The notes under the pieces: generated by a model | Database searches by the model: none | Told to the model about the DNA's origin: nothing | Seen by the model: the letters and a program-made list of their open reading frames with translations, nothing else | DNA from: an uncultured Bacilli bacterium | GTDB lineage: Bacteria; Bacillota_I; Bacilli_A; RFN20; CAG-826 | Direction of reading: 5' to 3' | Assembly: GCA_944376605.1 (NCBI GenBank) | Contig: CALWDE010000006.1 | Span: 1 to 64,000 of the forward strand | DNA length: 64,000 nt | Part shown: positions 8,018 to 16,754 of the stretch, one piece after another | How positions within the stretch are numbered: the stretch's first letter is position 1 | Layout: each line of letters opens with the position of its first letter | Made by a program: the position numbers and the translations under genes

Positions 8018-9691
8018 ATGCCGGAAATGGATAATTCAATTAATATCTTCGCCTTGGGTGGCCTTGGTGAAGTAGGAAAAAATACATATTGTTTTGAAAG
8101 CGCGCGCTCTCTTATTTTAGTAGATGCTGGCGTACGCTTCCCTGAAGCAAATTTACCTGGTGTTGACTACGTAATACCTGATTATTCCTACTTAAGAGAC
8201 AACCGTGTGAAGGTAAAAGCGCTTTTTATTACTCACGGGCATGAAGATCATATTGGTGGCATTCCTTTTCTTTTAAGAATGATAGATGTTCCTGTTATTT
8301 ATGCGCCTCGCCTTGCTGCAGCCCTAATTCGCCATAAATTAGAAGACCATCGTATTAAAGATAAAATTGAAATTAAAGAGGTAGAAGATGGCGATGTAAT
8401 TCATATTGGCGCCGATTTTACTGTGACTTATTTCCGCGTAACTCACTCCATTCCTGATTCTTTTGGTTTATGCATCGACACCCCGCAAGGACGAATAATC
8501 GAAACAGGTGATTTTAAAATCGACTTAACGCCTGTTGGGCCTAATTTTGATTTAGCAACCTTGGCAAGATTTGGATCAGAAGGCGTGGATTTACTAATGG
8601 CAGATTCTACCAATGCAGAAATTGAAGGGTATACCCCATCAGAAACTGCTGTACGCTCTGGTTTAAAAGAGGTTTTTGAAAAAGCACCAGGAAGAATTAT
8701 TGTTTCAACCTTCTCTTCTAACATCAACCGTATTCAGCAAGTTGTACAAGAAGCTGTCGAAAATAAGCGAAAAATCTGCATTTTGGGCCGTTCTATGGAA
8801 AATGTTGTATCTATCGCTAGAGAGTACGGAATTATAAAAATTCCTGATCAATCCATTGTAGAAGATGCCGATATTAAACATTATCGTCCCAATGAAATTT
8901 GCATTTTATGCACGGGAAGTCAAGGGGAAGAGATGGCTGCTTTATCACGGATTGCGCGTGGCGAGCATAAGCACGTTCGTATCATGCCGCTTGATACAGT
9001 CGTGTTTTCTTCAAATCCTATTCCTGGAAATGGCGCTCTAGTCGATCGACTTGTAAACTCAATTGTAAAACAGGGTGCAGATGTGAAGCAAAACGGCTTA
9101 GCCTTCTCTTTGCATAGTTCTGGCCATCCAAGCAAACAAGAACTTCGCTTAATGTTACGCTTAGCAAGTCCGCGTTACTTTATGCCAGTACACGGAGAAT
9201 ATCGTATGCTTAAGTTGCATGGGGAGATTGGTGAAGAAGTTGGTATCCCTCATGACCACATCTTTATTTGCGCTAATGGCGATATTCTTCAGCTTAAAAA
9301 TCACAAAATCACCCGTGGAGGACATATTCCAGAGGAAGATGTTTATATCGACGGAAATGATATTGAAGGATTATCTGGACAAGTTATGCGTGATCGAGAA
9401 GAGATGAAAAGTGACGGAATTGTGTCCATCATTCTCACGCTCAATCGCAGCAACAAAATCATCGCTTCTCCTATTGTTTATACGAGAGGATTTGCTGCCG
9501 GTGTAGACACACATGTCGTGCGCCACGCGCAAATTCATGCGCGAGAAGCGCTGGATAAATGTTTAGCACGAAGAGCATCCCCTGAAGATATTAAAGCGGC
9601 TTTAAAACTAGAGGTTGAACGTTATATTTTCCGTAAAACATCACGGAACCCAGTTGTGATTCCTCTTCTTATGATGGAAGGAAATCATTAA
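8018..9691 (+). CDS. rnj: Ribonuclease J
   Basis: RNase J is a 5'-to-3' exonuclease and endonuclease of mRNA and rRNA processing in Gram-positive bacteria. The 557-aa length is typical. The metallo-beta-lactamase motif THGHEDHIGG sits at about residues 74-83, followed by VTHSIPDS, ETGDFKID and ADSTNAE. The beta-CASP part includes STFSSNINR, GRSMENV and the HSSGHPS motif; MPVHGEYRML is the distal zinc-ligand segment. The C-terminal domain (about 450-557) is intact. Start codon support comes from an AAAGGAA site. The maf gene overlaps the stop codon by one base. Confidence 0.97.
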   Translation: MPEMDNSINIFALGGLGEVGKNTYCFESARSLILVDAGVRFPEANLPGVDYVIPDYSYLRDNRVKVKALFITHGHEDHIGGIPFLLRMIDVPVIYAPRLAAALIRHKLEDHRIKDKIEIKEVEDGDVIHIGADFTVTYFRVTHSIPDSFGLCIDTPQGRIIETGDFKIDLTPVGPNFDLATLARFGSEGVDLLMADSTNAEIEGYTPSETAVRSGLKEVFEKAPGRIIVSTFSSNINRIQQVVQEAVENKRKICILGRSMENVVSIAREYGIIKIPDQSIVEDADIKHYRPNEICILCTGSQGEEMAALSRIARGEHKHVRIMPLDTVVFSSNPIPGNGALVDRLVNSIVKQGADVKQNGLAFSLHSSGHPSKQELRLMLRLASPRYFMPVHGEYRMLKLHGEIGEEVGIPHDHIFICANGDILQLKNHKITRGGHIPEEDVYIDGNDIEGLSGQVMRDREEMKSDGIVSIILTLNRSNKIIASPIVYTRGFAAGVDTHVVRHAQIHAREALDKCLARRASPEDIKAALKLEVERYIFRKTSRNPVVIPLLMMEGNH

Positions 9692-10269
9692 TGTTTATAT
9701 TGGCAAGCAGTTCCCCAAGGAGAAAAGGACTACTACGCCTTCTTTTGCCTGATTTTGCCGTTGTTGTTCCGATGGTGGAAGAAAATATTTATCTCTCTTC
9801 TTTGCCTTTAAAAGACCTTCCTCTCGAAGAAAGCAGATTAAAAGCTTATAAAGTCAAATCCATTTATCCACACGATGAAATACTCGCCTGTGACACAATG
9901 GTCATGCTCAACGGCAAAGCCTTAGGAAAGCCAAAAAATGAAGAAGAAGCTTTTCAAATGCTTAAGGAAGAAAGCGGAAAGAAACAAATTGTTTTATCAG
10001 GCTACACATATCTAGGGCCGAAAAGAGAAATATCTAGAACTATAAAAACTGAAGTGTATTTCGCACAATTAAGCGATGAAGAGATACTCTCTTATATTCA
10101 AAAATTTCATCCCTTAGATAAAGCGGGAGCGTATGGAATTCAAGATAACGCTTCCCTTATCGACCATATTGAAGGTTCTTATGCAAACGTTATGGGTTTA
10201 CCCATTGAAGATATTTCTTTGCACGTTTTTCGAAAAAGAATCGAAACTTATTCCCCAAATAAACGTTGA
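9691..10269 (+). CDS. maf: Maf-like nucleoside triphosphate pyrophosphatase
   Basis: Maf proteins hydrolyse non-canonical or canonical nucleoside triphosphates to monophosphates. The 192-aa protein shows the family motifs ILASSSPRRKGLLRLL at the N-terminus, ILACDTMVMLNGKALGKP around residues 63-80 (catalytic Asp in ACDT) and DKAGAYGIQD at about 142-151. The ATG shares its A with the RNase J stop, so it is co-translated. The 3' end overlaps the convergent EIIB-like gene by 22 bases. Confidence 0.93.
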   Translation: MFILASSSPRRKGLLRLLLPDFAVVVPMVEENIYLSSLPLKDLPLEESRLKAYKVKSIYPHDEILACDTMVMLNGKALGKPKNEEEAFQMLKEESGKKQIVLSGYTYLGPKREISRTIKTEVYFAQLSDEEILSYIQKFHPLDKAGAYGIQDNASLIDHIEGSYANVMGLPIEDISLHVFRKRIETYSPNKR

Positions 10270-10625
10270 TATATTTCTTTAGCGTTCTCTTTAAAAACTA
10301 AAGTAATTTGATCTGTTTTACGAATAAATCCCGTAACGCCTAACGCGCGTAAATTACTTTCATCTATTTTTGAATAATCTTTTAAGGAAATCATAATGCG
10401 GCTTCCCTCTACGCGGTGAGAAATAACATTTTCTTTCCCTCCAAGTAATTTTCCGAGTTCTTGAAGGTGGCTTTCATCTTTTTCTTTTCGTGTTTTTTTA
10501 GAGTGAAGTGAAATAAAAAGGTAGATTACACCAAGAACAATAATGACCGCTACAACAGAAACTAAAACAATCCACCAGAGGTTTTGGAGGAAATAGTCAC
10601 TCAATACATTAATCTCTTTTCCCAT
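10248..10625 (-). CDS. Membrane-tethered PTS EIIB-like domain without the phospho-cysteine
   Basis: A single membrane helix (about residues 14-40) is followed by a 70-residue domain that follows the glucose-type PTS EIIB fold: LGGKENVISHRVEGSRIMIS, then KIDESNLRALGVTGFI and AKEIYQRL. In active EIIB the segment reads N-x-x-x-x-x-x-C-x-T-R-L and the Cys carries phosphate; here the Cys position is Glu (RVEGSRI). It is therefore not a phosphotransfer protein and may be a sensor or scaffold. The ATG at 10625 is preferred; TATTAT ends 6 nt before it and no Shine-Dalgarno is present, so the mRNA may be leaderless. Family by eye only. Confidence 0.7.
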   Translation of the reverse strand: MGKEINVLSDYFLQNLWWIVLVSVVAVIIVLGVIYLFISLHSKKTRKEKDESHLQELGKLLGGKENVISHRVEGSRIMISLKDYSKIDESNLRALGVTGFIRKTDQITLVFKENAKEIYQRLFGE

Positions 10626-10657
10626 AAGGGTATAATAACACACATAAGGAGAGAATC

Positions 10658-11242
10658 ATGTCCAACGCAATTGAAATTGAATCGAAAGTTCTCTTAGAAG
10701 AAGATGGTTATCGCCGCTTACGCAAACTCTATCATCTCTATCCTAGTTACTGCCAAATCAACTATTACATCGACACAGAAGATGGACTGTTAAGAAAAGA
10801 AGGCTTTGGTTTACGTGTCCGCGAGAAAAATGGTAATTATGAAATGACATTAAAAGCGCCACTTTCGCAGGGATTTTTAGAAAAGAACTGCACATGGAAT
10901 GCAGAAATGTTTCATGATTTTGAGAAAAATGGAACCTTTCCAGAAGGTGATATTAAACGCTTTTTAACCATGTGTGATATTCCAGTTGAACAGTTAAAAA
11001 TTCGCACTAGTTTAATGACAACACGTGTCGACGTCCCTTATCAAGGTGGAAAGCTATCCATCGATGAAAATCACTACTCTGGAATAACTGACTATGAGGT
11101 TGAGTTAGAGTACGCGAATGAAAAAGATGCGGAACGCCTCTTGCATGAATTACTAGAACAAACAGGCATTCCTTATACTCCAAGCAATAAAACAAAAGTA
11201 ACCCGCGCCTTAAACGCTTACGAAGCAAGCAAAAACAAATAA
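10658..11242 (+). CDS. CYTH domain protein (YjbK-like)
   Basis: This 194-aa protein is a CYTH triphosphate-tunnel protein. The signature EIESKVLL (E-x-E-x-K) opens the protein, and the tunnel strands carry alternating charged residues such as GFGLRVREKNGNYEMTLK (about 48-65) and DYEVELEYA (about 145-153). The family hydrolyses triphosphate groups (thiamine triphosphate, polyphosphate or adenylate cyclase activity in distant members). The start has an AAGGAGAG site, and TATAAT at 10631-10636 is the likely -10. It stands alone, ending at a bidirectional terminator. Confidence 0.88.
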   Translation: MSNAIEIESKVLLEEDGYRRLRKLYHLYPSYCQINYYIDTEDGLLRKEGFGLRVREKNGNYEMTLKAPLSQGFLEKNCTWNAEMFHDFEKNGTFPEGDIKRFLTMCDIPVEQLKIRTSLMTTRVDVPYQGGKLSIDENHYSGITDYEVELEYANEKDAERLLHELLEQTGIPYTPSNKTKVTRALNAYEASKNK

Positions 11243-11244
11243 GA

Positions 11245-11280
11245 AAAAGGCTTCTAGCTTATGCTAAGAAGCCTTTTCTT
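11245..11280. terminator. Bidirectional terminator
   Basis: AAAAGGCTTCTAGC and GCTAAGAAGCCTTTTC form a long stem around TTAT. It lies between the CYTH gene and the convergent spx gene and overlaps the last spx codons. Confidence 0.88.
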
Positions 11281-11734
11281 TATCTTGCAATGATTTCAGT
11301 GCTTTTAAGATACGATCTTGTGAAGAAGCGCAACTCCCCCAATCAGGGCAGGAGTCATCGCACCATAATTCCGCCATTCTCCTGGCACGAGGAATAAAAG
11401 TCCGAATTTCTTCAGGGTCGTAACCGACCTGAACACGCCTATCGTCCACAATAATTGGTCTTCTTAATACAGATGGATTTTTAATGATAAACTGCACAAG
11501 TTCAGATACCTTCATAGAGTCAAAATCGATATGATTCTCAGAAACAATCTTACTGCGAGGAGAAATGATATCGTCAGAGCCGTTTTCTGCTTTAGAAATA
11601 ATCTCGCGGATATCTTCGTCCTTTAAAGTAGAACTAAAAATATCTTTTCCAATGTAAGGAATACCTTGGTCATCAAACCATTTCCGAACTTTTCGGCAAG
11701 AAGAACAACTTGAAGAATAGTAAATTTTAATCAC
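11264..11734 (-). CDS. spx: Spx-type regulator with a cysteine-rich C-terminal extension
   Basis: Spx is an ArsC-fold protein that binds the RNA polymerase alpha C-terminal domain and controls the thiol-stress response. The CxxC redox switch is present (SSCSSCRK, residues 8-15). The body aligns with Spx through ENGSDDIISPRSK and VLRRPIIVDDRRVQVGYDPEE. At 156 aa it is about 25 residues longer than the usual 131; the extra tail contains CDDSCPDWGSC, three more cysteines. The start is GTG at 11734; TATAAT (11741-11746) ends 6 nt before it and no Shine-Dalgarno exists, which predicts a leaderless mRNA. ArsC itself is unlikely given the close match to Spx. Confidence 0.88.
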   Translation of the reverse strand: MIKIYYSSSCSSCRKVRKWFDDQGIPYIGKDIFSSTLKDEDIREIISKAENGSDDIISPRSKIVSENHIDFDSMKVSELVQFIIKNPSVLRRPIIVDDRRVQVGYDPEEIRTFIPRARRMAELWCDDSCPDWGSCASSQDRILKALKSLQDKEKAS

Positions 11735-11828
11735 ATATTTATTATACTCTGCTTATTAAGAAATAGATAAGCATGACTAACTCTTTGAAGAATGAGTGAT
11801 AAAGACTAGAATGCTACGGGGGTTAATT

Positions 11829-12812
11829 ATGGACAGAATACTTTCAGGAATTAAACCTACAGGTTCTTTAACCTTGGGAAACTATATTGGTGCATTAAAA
11901 CACTTTAAAGACTTTCAAGATCAGGGTGAAGTTTTTATTTTTATTGCGGATTTACATGCTTTGACCTTACCTATTGACCCAGAAGTTTTAAGAGAAAACT
12001 CCCGCGATATAGCCTGTTTTTATCTTGCTTCTGGCTTAGATCCTAAAAAGACCACTATCTTTTTACAAAGCCAAGTGCCACAACACGCTGAATTAAATGC
12101 GATTTTGCAAAATTATCTTTATATGGGTGAGTTAAAAAGAATGACTCAGTTCAAAGATAAATGCTCGAAAATGAATGATTCTGCAATTGGGCTTGGAATT
12201 TTTGCTTATCCCTCCCTTATGGCTTCTGATATTTTACTTTATGACGCAAATAAAGTGCCTGTCGGAGAGGATCAAGTTCAACATGTAGAATTAGCAAGAG
12301 ACTTAGTAAATCGCTTTAATCATCGTTATGGAGATATTCTTACTTTACCAAAGGCAGAAGTGACAAAAATCGGAAAACGGATTATGTCTTTAAGCGACCC
12401 TTCTAAGAAAATGAGTAAGTCCGACCCAAAAGGAGATATCTTCTTAAAAGATGATCCTGCTGTGATTCGGAAAAAGATTATGTCTGCAAAAACAGATTCT
12501 GGATCCGAAGTAAGCTATGATGTCGAGAATAAGCCTGGCATTTCTAACCTATTAACCATCTATGGTGCTATGAAAGATATCAGCCCAGAAGAAGCCGCTA
12601 AACTGTTTACTAATTCGAGATATGGTGACTTTAAAAAAGAAGTTGCTAACGCAGTACTCGAAGAGCTAATCCCCTTCCAAGAACGCTATCAAAAAATTAA
12701 AGAATCTGGCGAATATTTATCAGTTTTAAAAGAAGGCGCACAAAAAGCACGGGATGTTGCCTCTGTTATTTTAAAGAAAGTCCAGCATGCGGTAGGCCTA
12801 TTAGATGAATGA
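11829..12812 (+). CDS. trpS: Tryptophan-tRNA ligase
   Basis: TrpS charges tRNA-Trp. The protein is a class I synthetase with the HIGH-type motif in SLTLGNYIGAL near the N-terminus and the KMSKS motif in KKMSKSDP at about residues 194-201. GEDQVQHVELARDL is a conserved family segment. The ATG at 11829 gives 327 aa, the normal length, and is preceded by GGGGG seven nt upstream; an in-frame start 33 nt earlier is rejected. A TAGAAT hexamer 18-23 nt before this ATG would give a leader of only about ten bases. The last codons overlap the next gene by eight bases. The stop is TGA. Confidence 0.97.
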   Translation: MDRILSGIKPTGSLTLGNYIGALKHFKDFQDQGEVFIFIADLHALTLPIDPEVLRENSRDIACFYLASGLDPKKTTIFLQSQVPQHAELNAILQNYLYMGELKRMTQFKDKCSKMNDSAIGLGIFAYPSLMASDILLYDANKVPVGEDQVQHVELARDLVNRFNHRYGDILTLPKAEVTKIGKRIMSLSDPSKKMSKSDPKGDIFLKDDPAVIRKKIMSAKTDSGSEVSYDVENKPGISNLLTIYGAMKDISPEEAAKLFTNSRYGDFKKEVANAVLEELIPFQERYQKIKESGEYLSVLKEGAQKARDVASVILKKVQHAVGLLDE

Positions 12813-13605
12813 AAGAAAGCTAATTGCTATTGACATAGACGGTACTCTTCTAGATTCAAATTACAATATTTCGGATGGACTTTTGCAGGTTTTTTCAAAA
12901 ATAAAAGAGCAAAACCTTATCGTTTTGACAACTGGTCGGCCTTTACGGAGCACTTTGCCCATTTATCAGAAAATTGGGCTAACTTCTCCCATGATTTTAT
13001 ATAATGGCCAATCCATTTATTGGCCTTCTCATCCTGAAATTAGATGGAAAATTCGTTTTCCTATTTCCCTTGTAGAAGGGCTATATGAAGCACTTTTACC
13101 TTGTGCCTTCTCCTTTATGGCAGAAGATGGAGATACTTTGCTATTAAACGGCAATGACACGAACCTTTTGCACTACTTCCCATTAATAAACGGAAAATAT
13201 GTAGAAGGGAAACCAAAAGAAATCTTACACCATGATGCTTGGACTTGCTTATTTCGTAGCGATCCACAAACAGATGCAGCTGCTGAAAAATTTCTCTGCA
13301 ACAGCCATCAACAAACAATAAAAATCCGGGCTTGGACTGGGGAACCTTATAAAGAGCTATATGATATTCGTGCGAATAAAGGAGCAGCCCTTTCCTATCT
13401 TGCTAGCAAATTAGGTTTTGCTAGAAATGATATTCTTGCCGTTGGAGATTCCCTTAATGATAAAGAAATGCTCGAACTAGCAGGTTCCTCCTTTTTGATG
13501 AAAAACTGCAAAAATGAGGATTTACGAAAAAAATTCCCTCTCACAAAGAAAGGGAATAATGAAGATGGTTTAAGGATATTACTCGAAGAATATTTTTCTC
13601 TTTAA
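12805..13605 (+). CDS. Cof-type HAD-superfamily hydrolase
   Basis: This 266-aa protein is a Cof/YidA-type HAD phosphatase. Motif I is DIDGTLLDSN (residues 9-18; nucleophile Asp and acid Asp), motif II is the Thr in TTGRPLRST, the Lys is in IRANKGAAL, and motif IV is VGDSLNDKEML with the metal-binding Asp. The C2 cap lies between about 85 and 185. These enzymes dephosphorylate sugar phosphates and cofactors such as flavin or pyridoxal phosphate; the substrate is not known. The start overlaps the trpS stop, so the two are co-transcribed. The 3' end overlaps pgcA by four bases tail to tail. Confidence 0.92.
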   Translation: MNERKLIAIDIDGTLLDSNYNISDGLLQVFSKIKEQNLIVLTTGRPLRSTLPIYQKIGLTSPMILYNGQSIYWPSHPEIRWKIRFPISLVEGLYEALLPCAFSFMAEDGDTLLLNGNDTNLLHYFPLINGKYVEGKPKEILHHDAWTCLFRSDPQTDAAAEKFLCNSHQQTIKIRAWTGEPYKELYDIRANKGAALSYLASKLGFARNDILAVGDSLNDKEMLELAGSSFLMKNCKNEDLRKKFPLTKKGNNEDGLRILLEEYFSL

Positions 13606-15317
13606 GCTTTTACGCCTAGTAGACGCTTGATCTCTTTCACGAGTTCTTTAGCACGTTCATCTAAATGCGCATCGCTTTTTCCAACCGCTTCGACATAAAA
13701 TTTGCATTTAGGTTCTGTTCCGGAGGGGCGAACAGCAATCCAAGAGGTATCTTCCAAAGTAAGTTTTACAACATCACTTTTATCCATGTTAGTAGGGACA
13801 GTTTCGCCTTTCACCAAATCACGAATTTCACCCTTTTGGTAATCCTCTACCTTGATAACTTTTTGGCCAAGAATTTCTTCTGGAACTCTCTGATGAAGTT
13901 CATCCATAATCTTCTTCATCGCCAAAGATCCTTCGGAACCCTCAAAATAAACGCTTTCGCTTAAAGAAGAAACAAAGCCAACTCTTTCTTCTAAAGCATG
14001 ATAAGCCGTATCAAGAGGAATTCCTTTTCGATAATAAGAAAGGGCCATTTCAGTATAAAGAAGAATCGCTTGAATTCCGTCCTTATCACGGACAAAAGGT
14101 GAGATGAGGCAACCGTAGCTTTCTTCATAGCCAAAGACGAAAGTTGGACCCACACCAAGTGATTCATAATGGTGAATTCTTTCACCAATATATTTAAATC
14201 CGGTAAGGAAACTTTCTACCTTCACCTTATAACTTTCCGCCACCTTTTTGGCGAGAGAAGAAGAAACAATGGTGTCATAAACAACACCATTTTTTGGCAA
14301 ACGTCCTTGTTTTTGATAACCATCTAAAAGGTAATCTAATAAAAGGGCGGCAGATTCATTTCCCGTAAATCTTTCGTAAGTGCCTTTGCTGGAGAGATAG
14401 GCAACTCCGCATCGATCGCCATCTGGATCTGTCATGACTACAAAGGGAGCGCCAACTTCCTTTGCAAGTTTTAACGGCTCAATAAAAGCTTCTGCCATTT
14501 CAGGATTAGGCGACAAGGTAGCACCAAAATCAGGATCATGAACACACTGAGAAGCGACAGGAATTACTTCATAGCCAAGTTCTTGGAAAACACGCATCGC
14601 ATTTTCGTAAGAAGTACCATGTTGCGGAGTATAAACAATCTTAAAGCCTTTTTTATCAAGGGAAGGCCATACCTGAATCTTTTTTACAAGCGCAACATAA
14701 TCATCATCGATCTTTTGATCAAAAATCGTTGTTTTGCCTTTATGAGCATCTTCTTTTACTTCCACAGATAGTTCGTCTGGTAGCTCCGCAATAATTTCGA
14801 GAAGTCGCTTGATTTTGGTAGGTACAAGCTGACATCCAGTTTCGTCATAAACTTTGTAACCATTGTATTGTTTGGGATTATGAGAAGCGGTAATCATAAT
14901 GCCGCCCACGCAGTGTGCATATCGCACGGCAAAGGATAGTTCAGGAGTTGGGCGTAAAGAATCAAAAATATAGGCATTAATTCCCATCTGATTTAAAATT
15001 TCCGCCGATTCTAAGGTGAATTCTCTTGATAAATGACGGTTATCGTGGCTGATAGCAACCCCAGCTTGACGAGCGTTGGGGTATTTTTCGAGTAAATACA
15101 AAGCAAAAGCAATTGTGGCCTTTTTAACCGTGTGTTCGTTCATGCGGTTTGTTCCAGGACCAATTACTCCCCTCATCCCTGCAGTGCCAAATTCAATGTC
15201 TTGGAAAAAGGCATCATCGCGTTCTTTTAAAGACATCGCATTTAACGTTTTTTTGTCTTCTTCAGACACCTTTGGTGAGTTTAGCCAGCGCTGGAAACTG
15301 CTTTCTACTTGATTCAT
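13602..15317 (-). CDS. pgcA: Phosphoglucomutase/phosphomannomutase, alpha-D-phosphohexomutase family
   Basis: This enzyme interconverts glucose 1-phosphate and glucose 6-phosphate (or the mannose forms), linking glycolysis to glycan precursors. Motifs of the family are intact: TAGMRGV near the N-terminus (sugar-ring segment), TASHNPKQYNGYK with the phosphoserine at about residue 145, DPDGDRCG (metal-binding loop, about 300), GYEESYG (sugar specificity) and RPSGTEPK (phosphate-binding, about 535). It has 571 aa from the ATG at 15317, which has a GAAGGAG site; an upstream TTG in frame is not used. The length fits the PgcA/PGM2-like subfamily. With pgi at 32.6 kb it completes basic hexose phosphate interconversion. 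Confidence 0.95.
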   Translation of the reverse strand: MNQVESSFQRWLNSPKVSEEDKKTLNAMSLKERDDAFFQDIEFGTAGMRGVIGPGTNRMNEHTVKKATIAFALYLLEKYPNARQAGVAISHDNRHLSREFTLESAEILNQMGINAYIFDSLRPTPELSFAVRYAHCVGGIMITASHNPKQYNGYKVYDETGCQLVPTKIKRLLEIIAELPDELSVEVKEDAHKGKTTIFDQKIDDDYVALVKKIQVWPSLDKKGFKIVYTPQHGTSYENAMRVFQELGYEVIPVASQCVHDPDFGATLSPNPEMAEAFIEPLKLAKEVGAPFVVMTDPDGDRCGVAYLSSKGTYERFTGNESAALLLDYLLDGYQKQGRLPKNGVVYDTIVSSSLAKKVAESYKVKVESFLTGFKYIGERIHHYESLGVGPTFVFGYEESYGCLISPFVRDKDGIQAILLYTEMALSYYRKGIPLDTAYHALEERVGFVSSLSESVYFEGSEGSLAMKKIMDELHQRVPEEILGQKVIKVEDYQKGEIRDLVKGETVPTNMDKSDVVKLTLEDTSWIAVRPSGTEPKCKFYVEAVGKSDAHLDERAKELVKEIKRLLGVKA

Positions 15318-15343
15318 AAAACACTCCTTCAACTATTTTTATT

Positions 15344-16333
15344 TTACTCTTCTTCTTTTTGACTACGGAGAAGGAAAAGAACCTTCTCTTCTTCCTCACT
15401 AAATCGGGAGAAAAGAGTTTTTCCTTTTAGGGGAGAAAGTACTCCATCCACATTTTTGAAGACCAGACTTCGTGCTCTTAAAAATTGACGAGAAGAAGGC
15501 CAATGGTACAGCCTTTCCACTTCTCTATTTAAGGCATAATCCCCATATTTTGCATCGCCAATTATAGGATGATGAATATAAGAAAGATGAACACGAAGTT
15601 GATGAGTTCTTCCTGTACGAAGAAGACAGTCTATTAAAGAAAAACCACTGAATTTCTCAATAGTGCGATATTCTGTGATCGCTTCTTGTCCGCCTTTTTG
15701 GATTGGTGTTACTTCAACAAATTTACGTTTTTCATCTTTTTTTAACGGGGCACGAATTTCTCCTATTAAAGGATTTGCTACACCTTTTACTAATGCGTAG
15801 TAATGCTTCTCAATTTCTTTTCTTTCCTTAAATAGAGAAGTTAATGCTTTTAAACCTGCATCAGTTTTACCATAGCAAACTAATCCTGCTGTATTTCGAT
15901 CAAGTCGATGAGCAGGAGAAGGCTGAAAAAGAGAAGAGGTATCATATTCCCCTTTATAGGATAAATAGGAACGGACTTCTCTCGTTAAGGTGTTAGGATT
16001 CCCTTCTTCATCTTCCATTACCAAAACACCAGCAGGCTTATCCACAACGAGAATATTGTTATCCTCATAGACAATAGCGTAAGGAAGAGGTGAGGGAATA
16101 ATAGTTGTTCTTTTTAAACGAAACTCTTCTAGTTGCTGATCAGTGATATAAATCCTTACAAGATCATTGGTATGCAAAATAAAGTCTTCTTTTTCCCAGT
16201 GCCCATTCACTTTGATGTCTTTTTTCCGAAAAGCTTTATAGATATAAGAAAGAGGAGCCTCTTTCAAAAAGGACTTTACAAACTTTAAAAGTTTCACGCC
16301 ATCAGAGTTATAAGGAACCTTCACTTCCACCAT
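15344..16333 (-). CDS. RluA-family pseudouridine synthase
   Basis: The 329-aa protein has an N-terminal S4 RNA-binding domain (about residues 12-70, LLKFVKSFLK through KVNGHWEKEDF) followed by the RluA catalytic domain. The catalytic motif HRLDRNTAGLVCYGKT is at about 142-157, with the active Asp in RLDR; RTGRTHQLRVHL and HPIIGDAKYG are the later family motifs. The arrangement resembles RluC (positions 955, 2504 and 2580 of 23S rRNA), but the site cannot be fixed from sequence. TATAAT (16341-16346) ends 7 nt before the ATG and no Shine-Dalgarno is seen, so the mRNA may be leaderless. Confidence 0.93.
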   Translation of the reverse strand: MVEVKVPYNSDGVKLLKFVKSFLKEAPLSYIYKAFRKKDIKVNGHWEKEDFILHTNDLVRIYITDQQLEEFRLKRTTIIPSPLPYAIVYEDNNILVVDKPAGVLVMEDEEGNPNTLTREVRSYLSYKGEYDTSSLFQPSPAHRLDRNTAGLVCYGKTDAGLKALTSLFKERKEIEKHYYALVKGVANPLIGEIRAPLKKDEKRKFVEVTPIQKGGQEAITEYRTIEKFSGFSLIDCLLRTGRTHQLRVHLSYIHHPIIGDAKYGDYALNREVERLYHWPSSRQFLRARSLVFKNVDGVLSPLKGKTLFSRFSEEEEKVLFLLRSQKEEE

Positions 16334-16381
16334 AACTTAGATTATATAAGAAGGAGATTAGCCTCCCTAGCGTTTTTCTTG

Positions 16382-16410
16382 TTGATTAAGAAATGAGTTC
16401 GCCCTATTAT
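16382..16410 (+). promoter_or_regulatory. Promoter of tRNA-Ser
   Basis: TTGATT (16382-16387) and TATTAT (16405-16410) have a 17-nt spacer. The mature tRNA begins 13 nt after the -10. Confidence 0.75.
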
Positions 16411-16422
16411 TACCCCTGCCGC

Positions 16423-16513
16423 GGAGGAATACCCAAGTGGCTGAAGGGGCGGGCTTGGAAAGCTCGTAGGCTCTTAACCGGGCGCAAGGGTTCGACTCCC
16501 TTTTCCTCCGCCA
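16423..16513 (+). tRNA. tRNA-Ser (GGA)
   Basis: A full class II cloverleaf can be folded. The acceptor GGAGGAA pairs with TTCCTCC, the discriminator is G and CCA is encoded. The anticodon loop TTGGAAA carries GGA, reading UCC and UCU. A long variable arm (GGCTCTTAACCGGGC region) is typical of serine tRNA. It is a single-tRNA unit with its own promoter and terminator. Confidence 0.97.
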
Positions 16514-16527
16514 TATTAAAATGATAG

Positions 16528-16551
16528 ATGCCCAGTAGTAGGCATTTTTTA
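16528..16551 (+). terminator. Terminator after tRNA-Ser
   Basis: ATGCC-CAGTAGTA-GGCAT followed by six T, 15 nt after the tRNA. The rest of the gap up to 16710 is AT-rich and I see no gene or structured RNA in it. Confidence 0.75.
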
Positions 16552-16710
16552 TTTTTCAACGAGTTATATTTGAATATCCCTGCAAAACACGCTTTTTTAA
16601 ACAAAATTTTAAATAATCGTTTGTAAGAAAAAACTATCGATATATTCTGCTATATTCTTAATCTATTATTAATTGCGATGAATTGGTTGCTAATTTGCAA
16701 AGTTATTTTC

Positions 16711-16738
16711 ACAAAAAAACGGGACACGAAGTCCCGTT
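16711..16738 (-). terminator. Terminator of the 18960-16755 minus-strand genes
   Basis: The minus strand reads AACGGGAC-TTCGT-GTCCCGTT followed by seven T. It lies 17 nt after the stop of the 16755-17132 gene. Confidence 0.9.
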
Positions 16739-16754
16739 CTTTTATGTGGGATAA

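Noticed and set aside
16410-16604. Minus-strand open frame over tRNA-Ser
   Set aside because: It overlaps a complete tRNA and its terminator.
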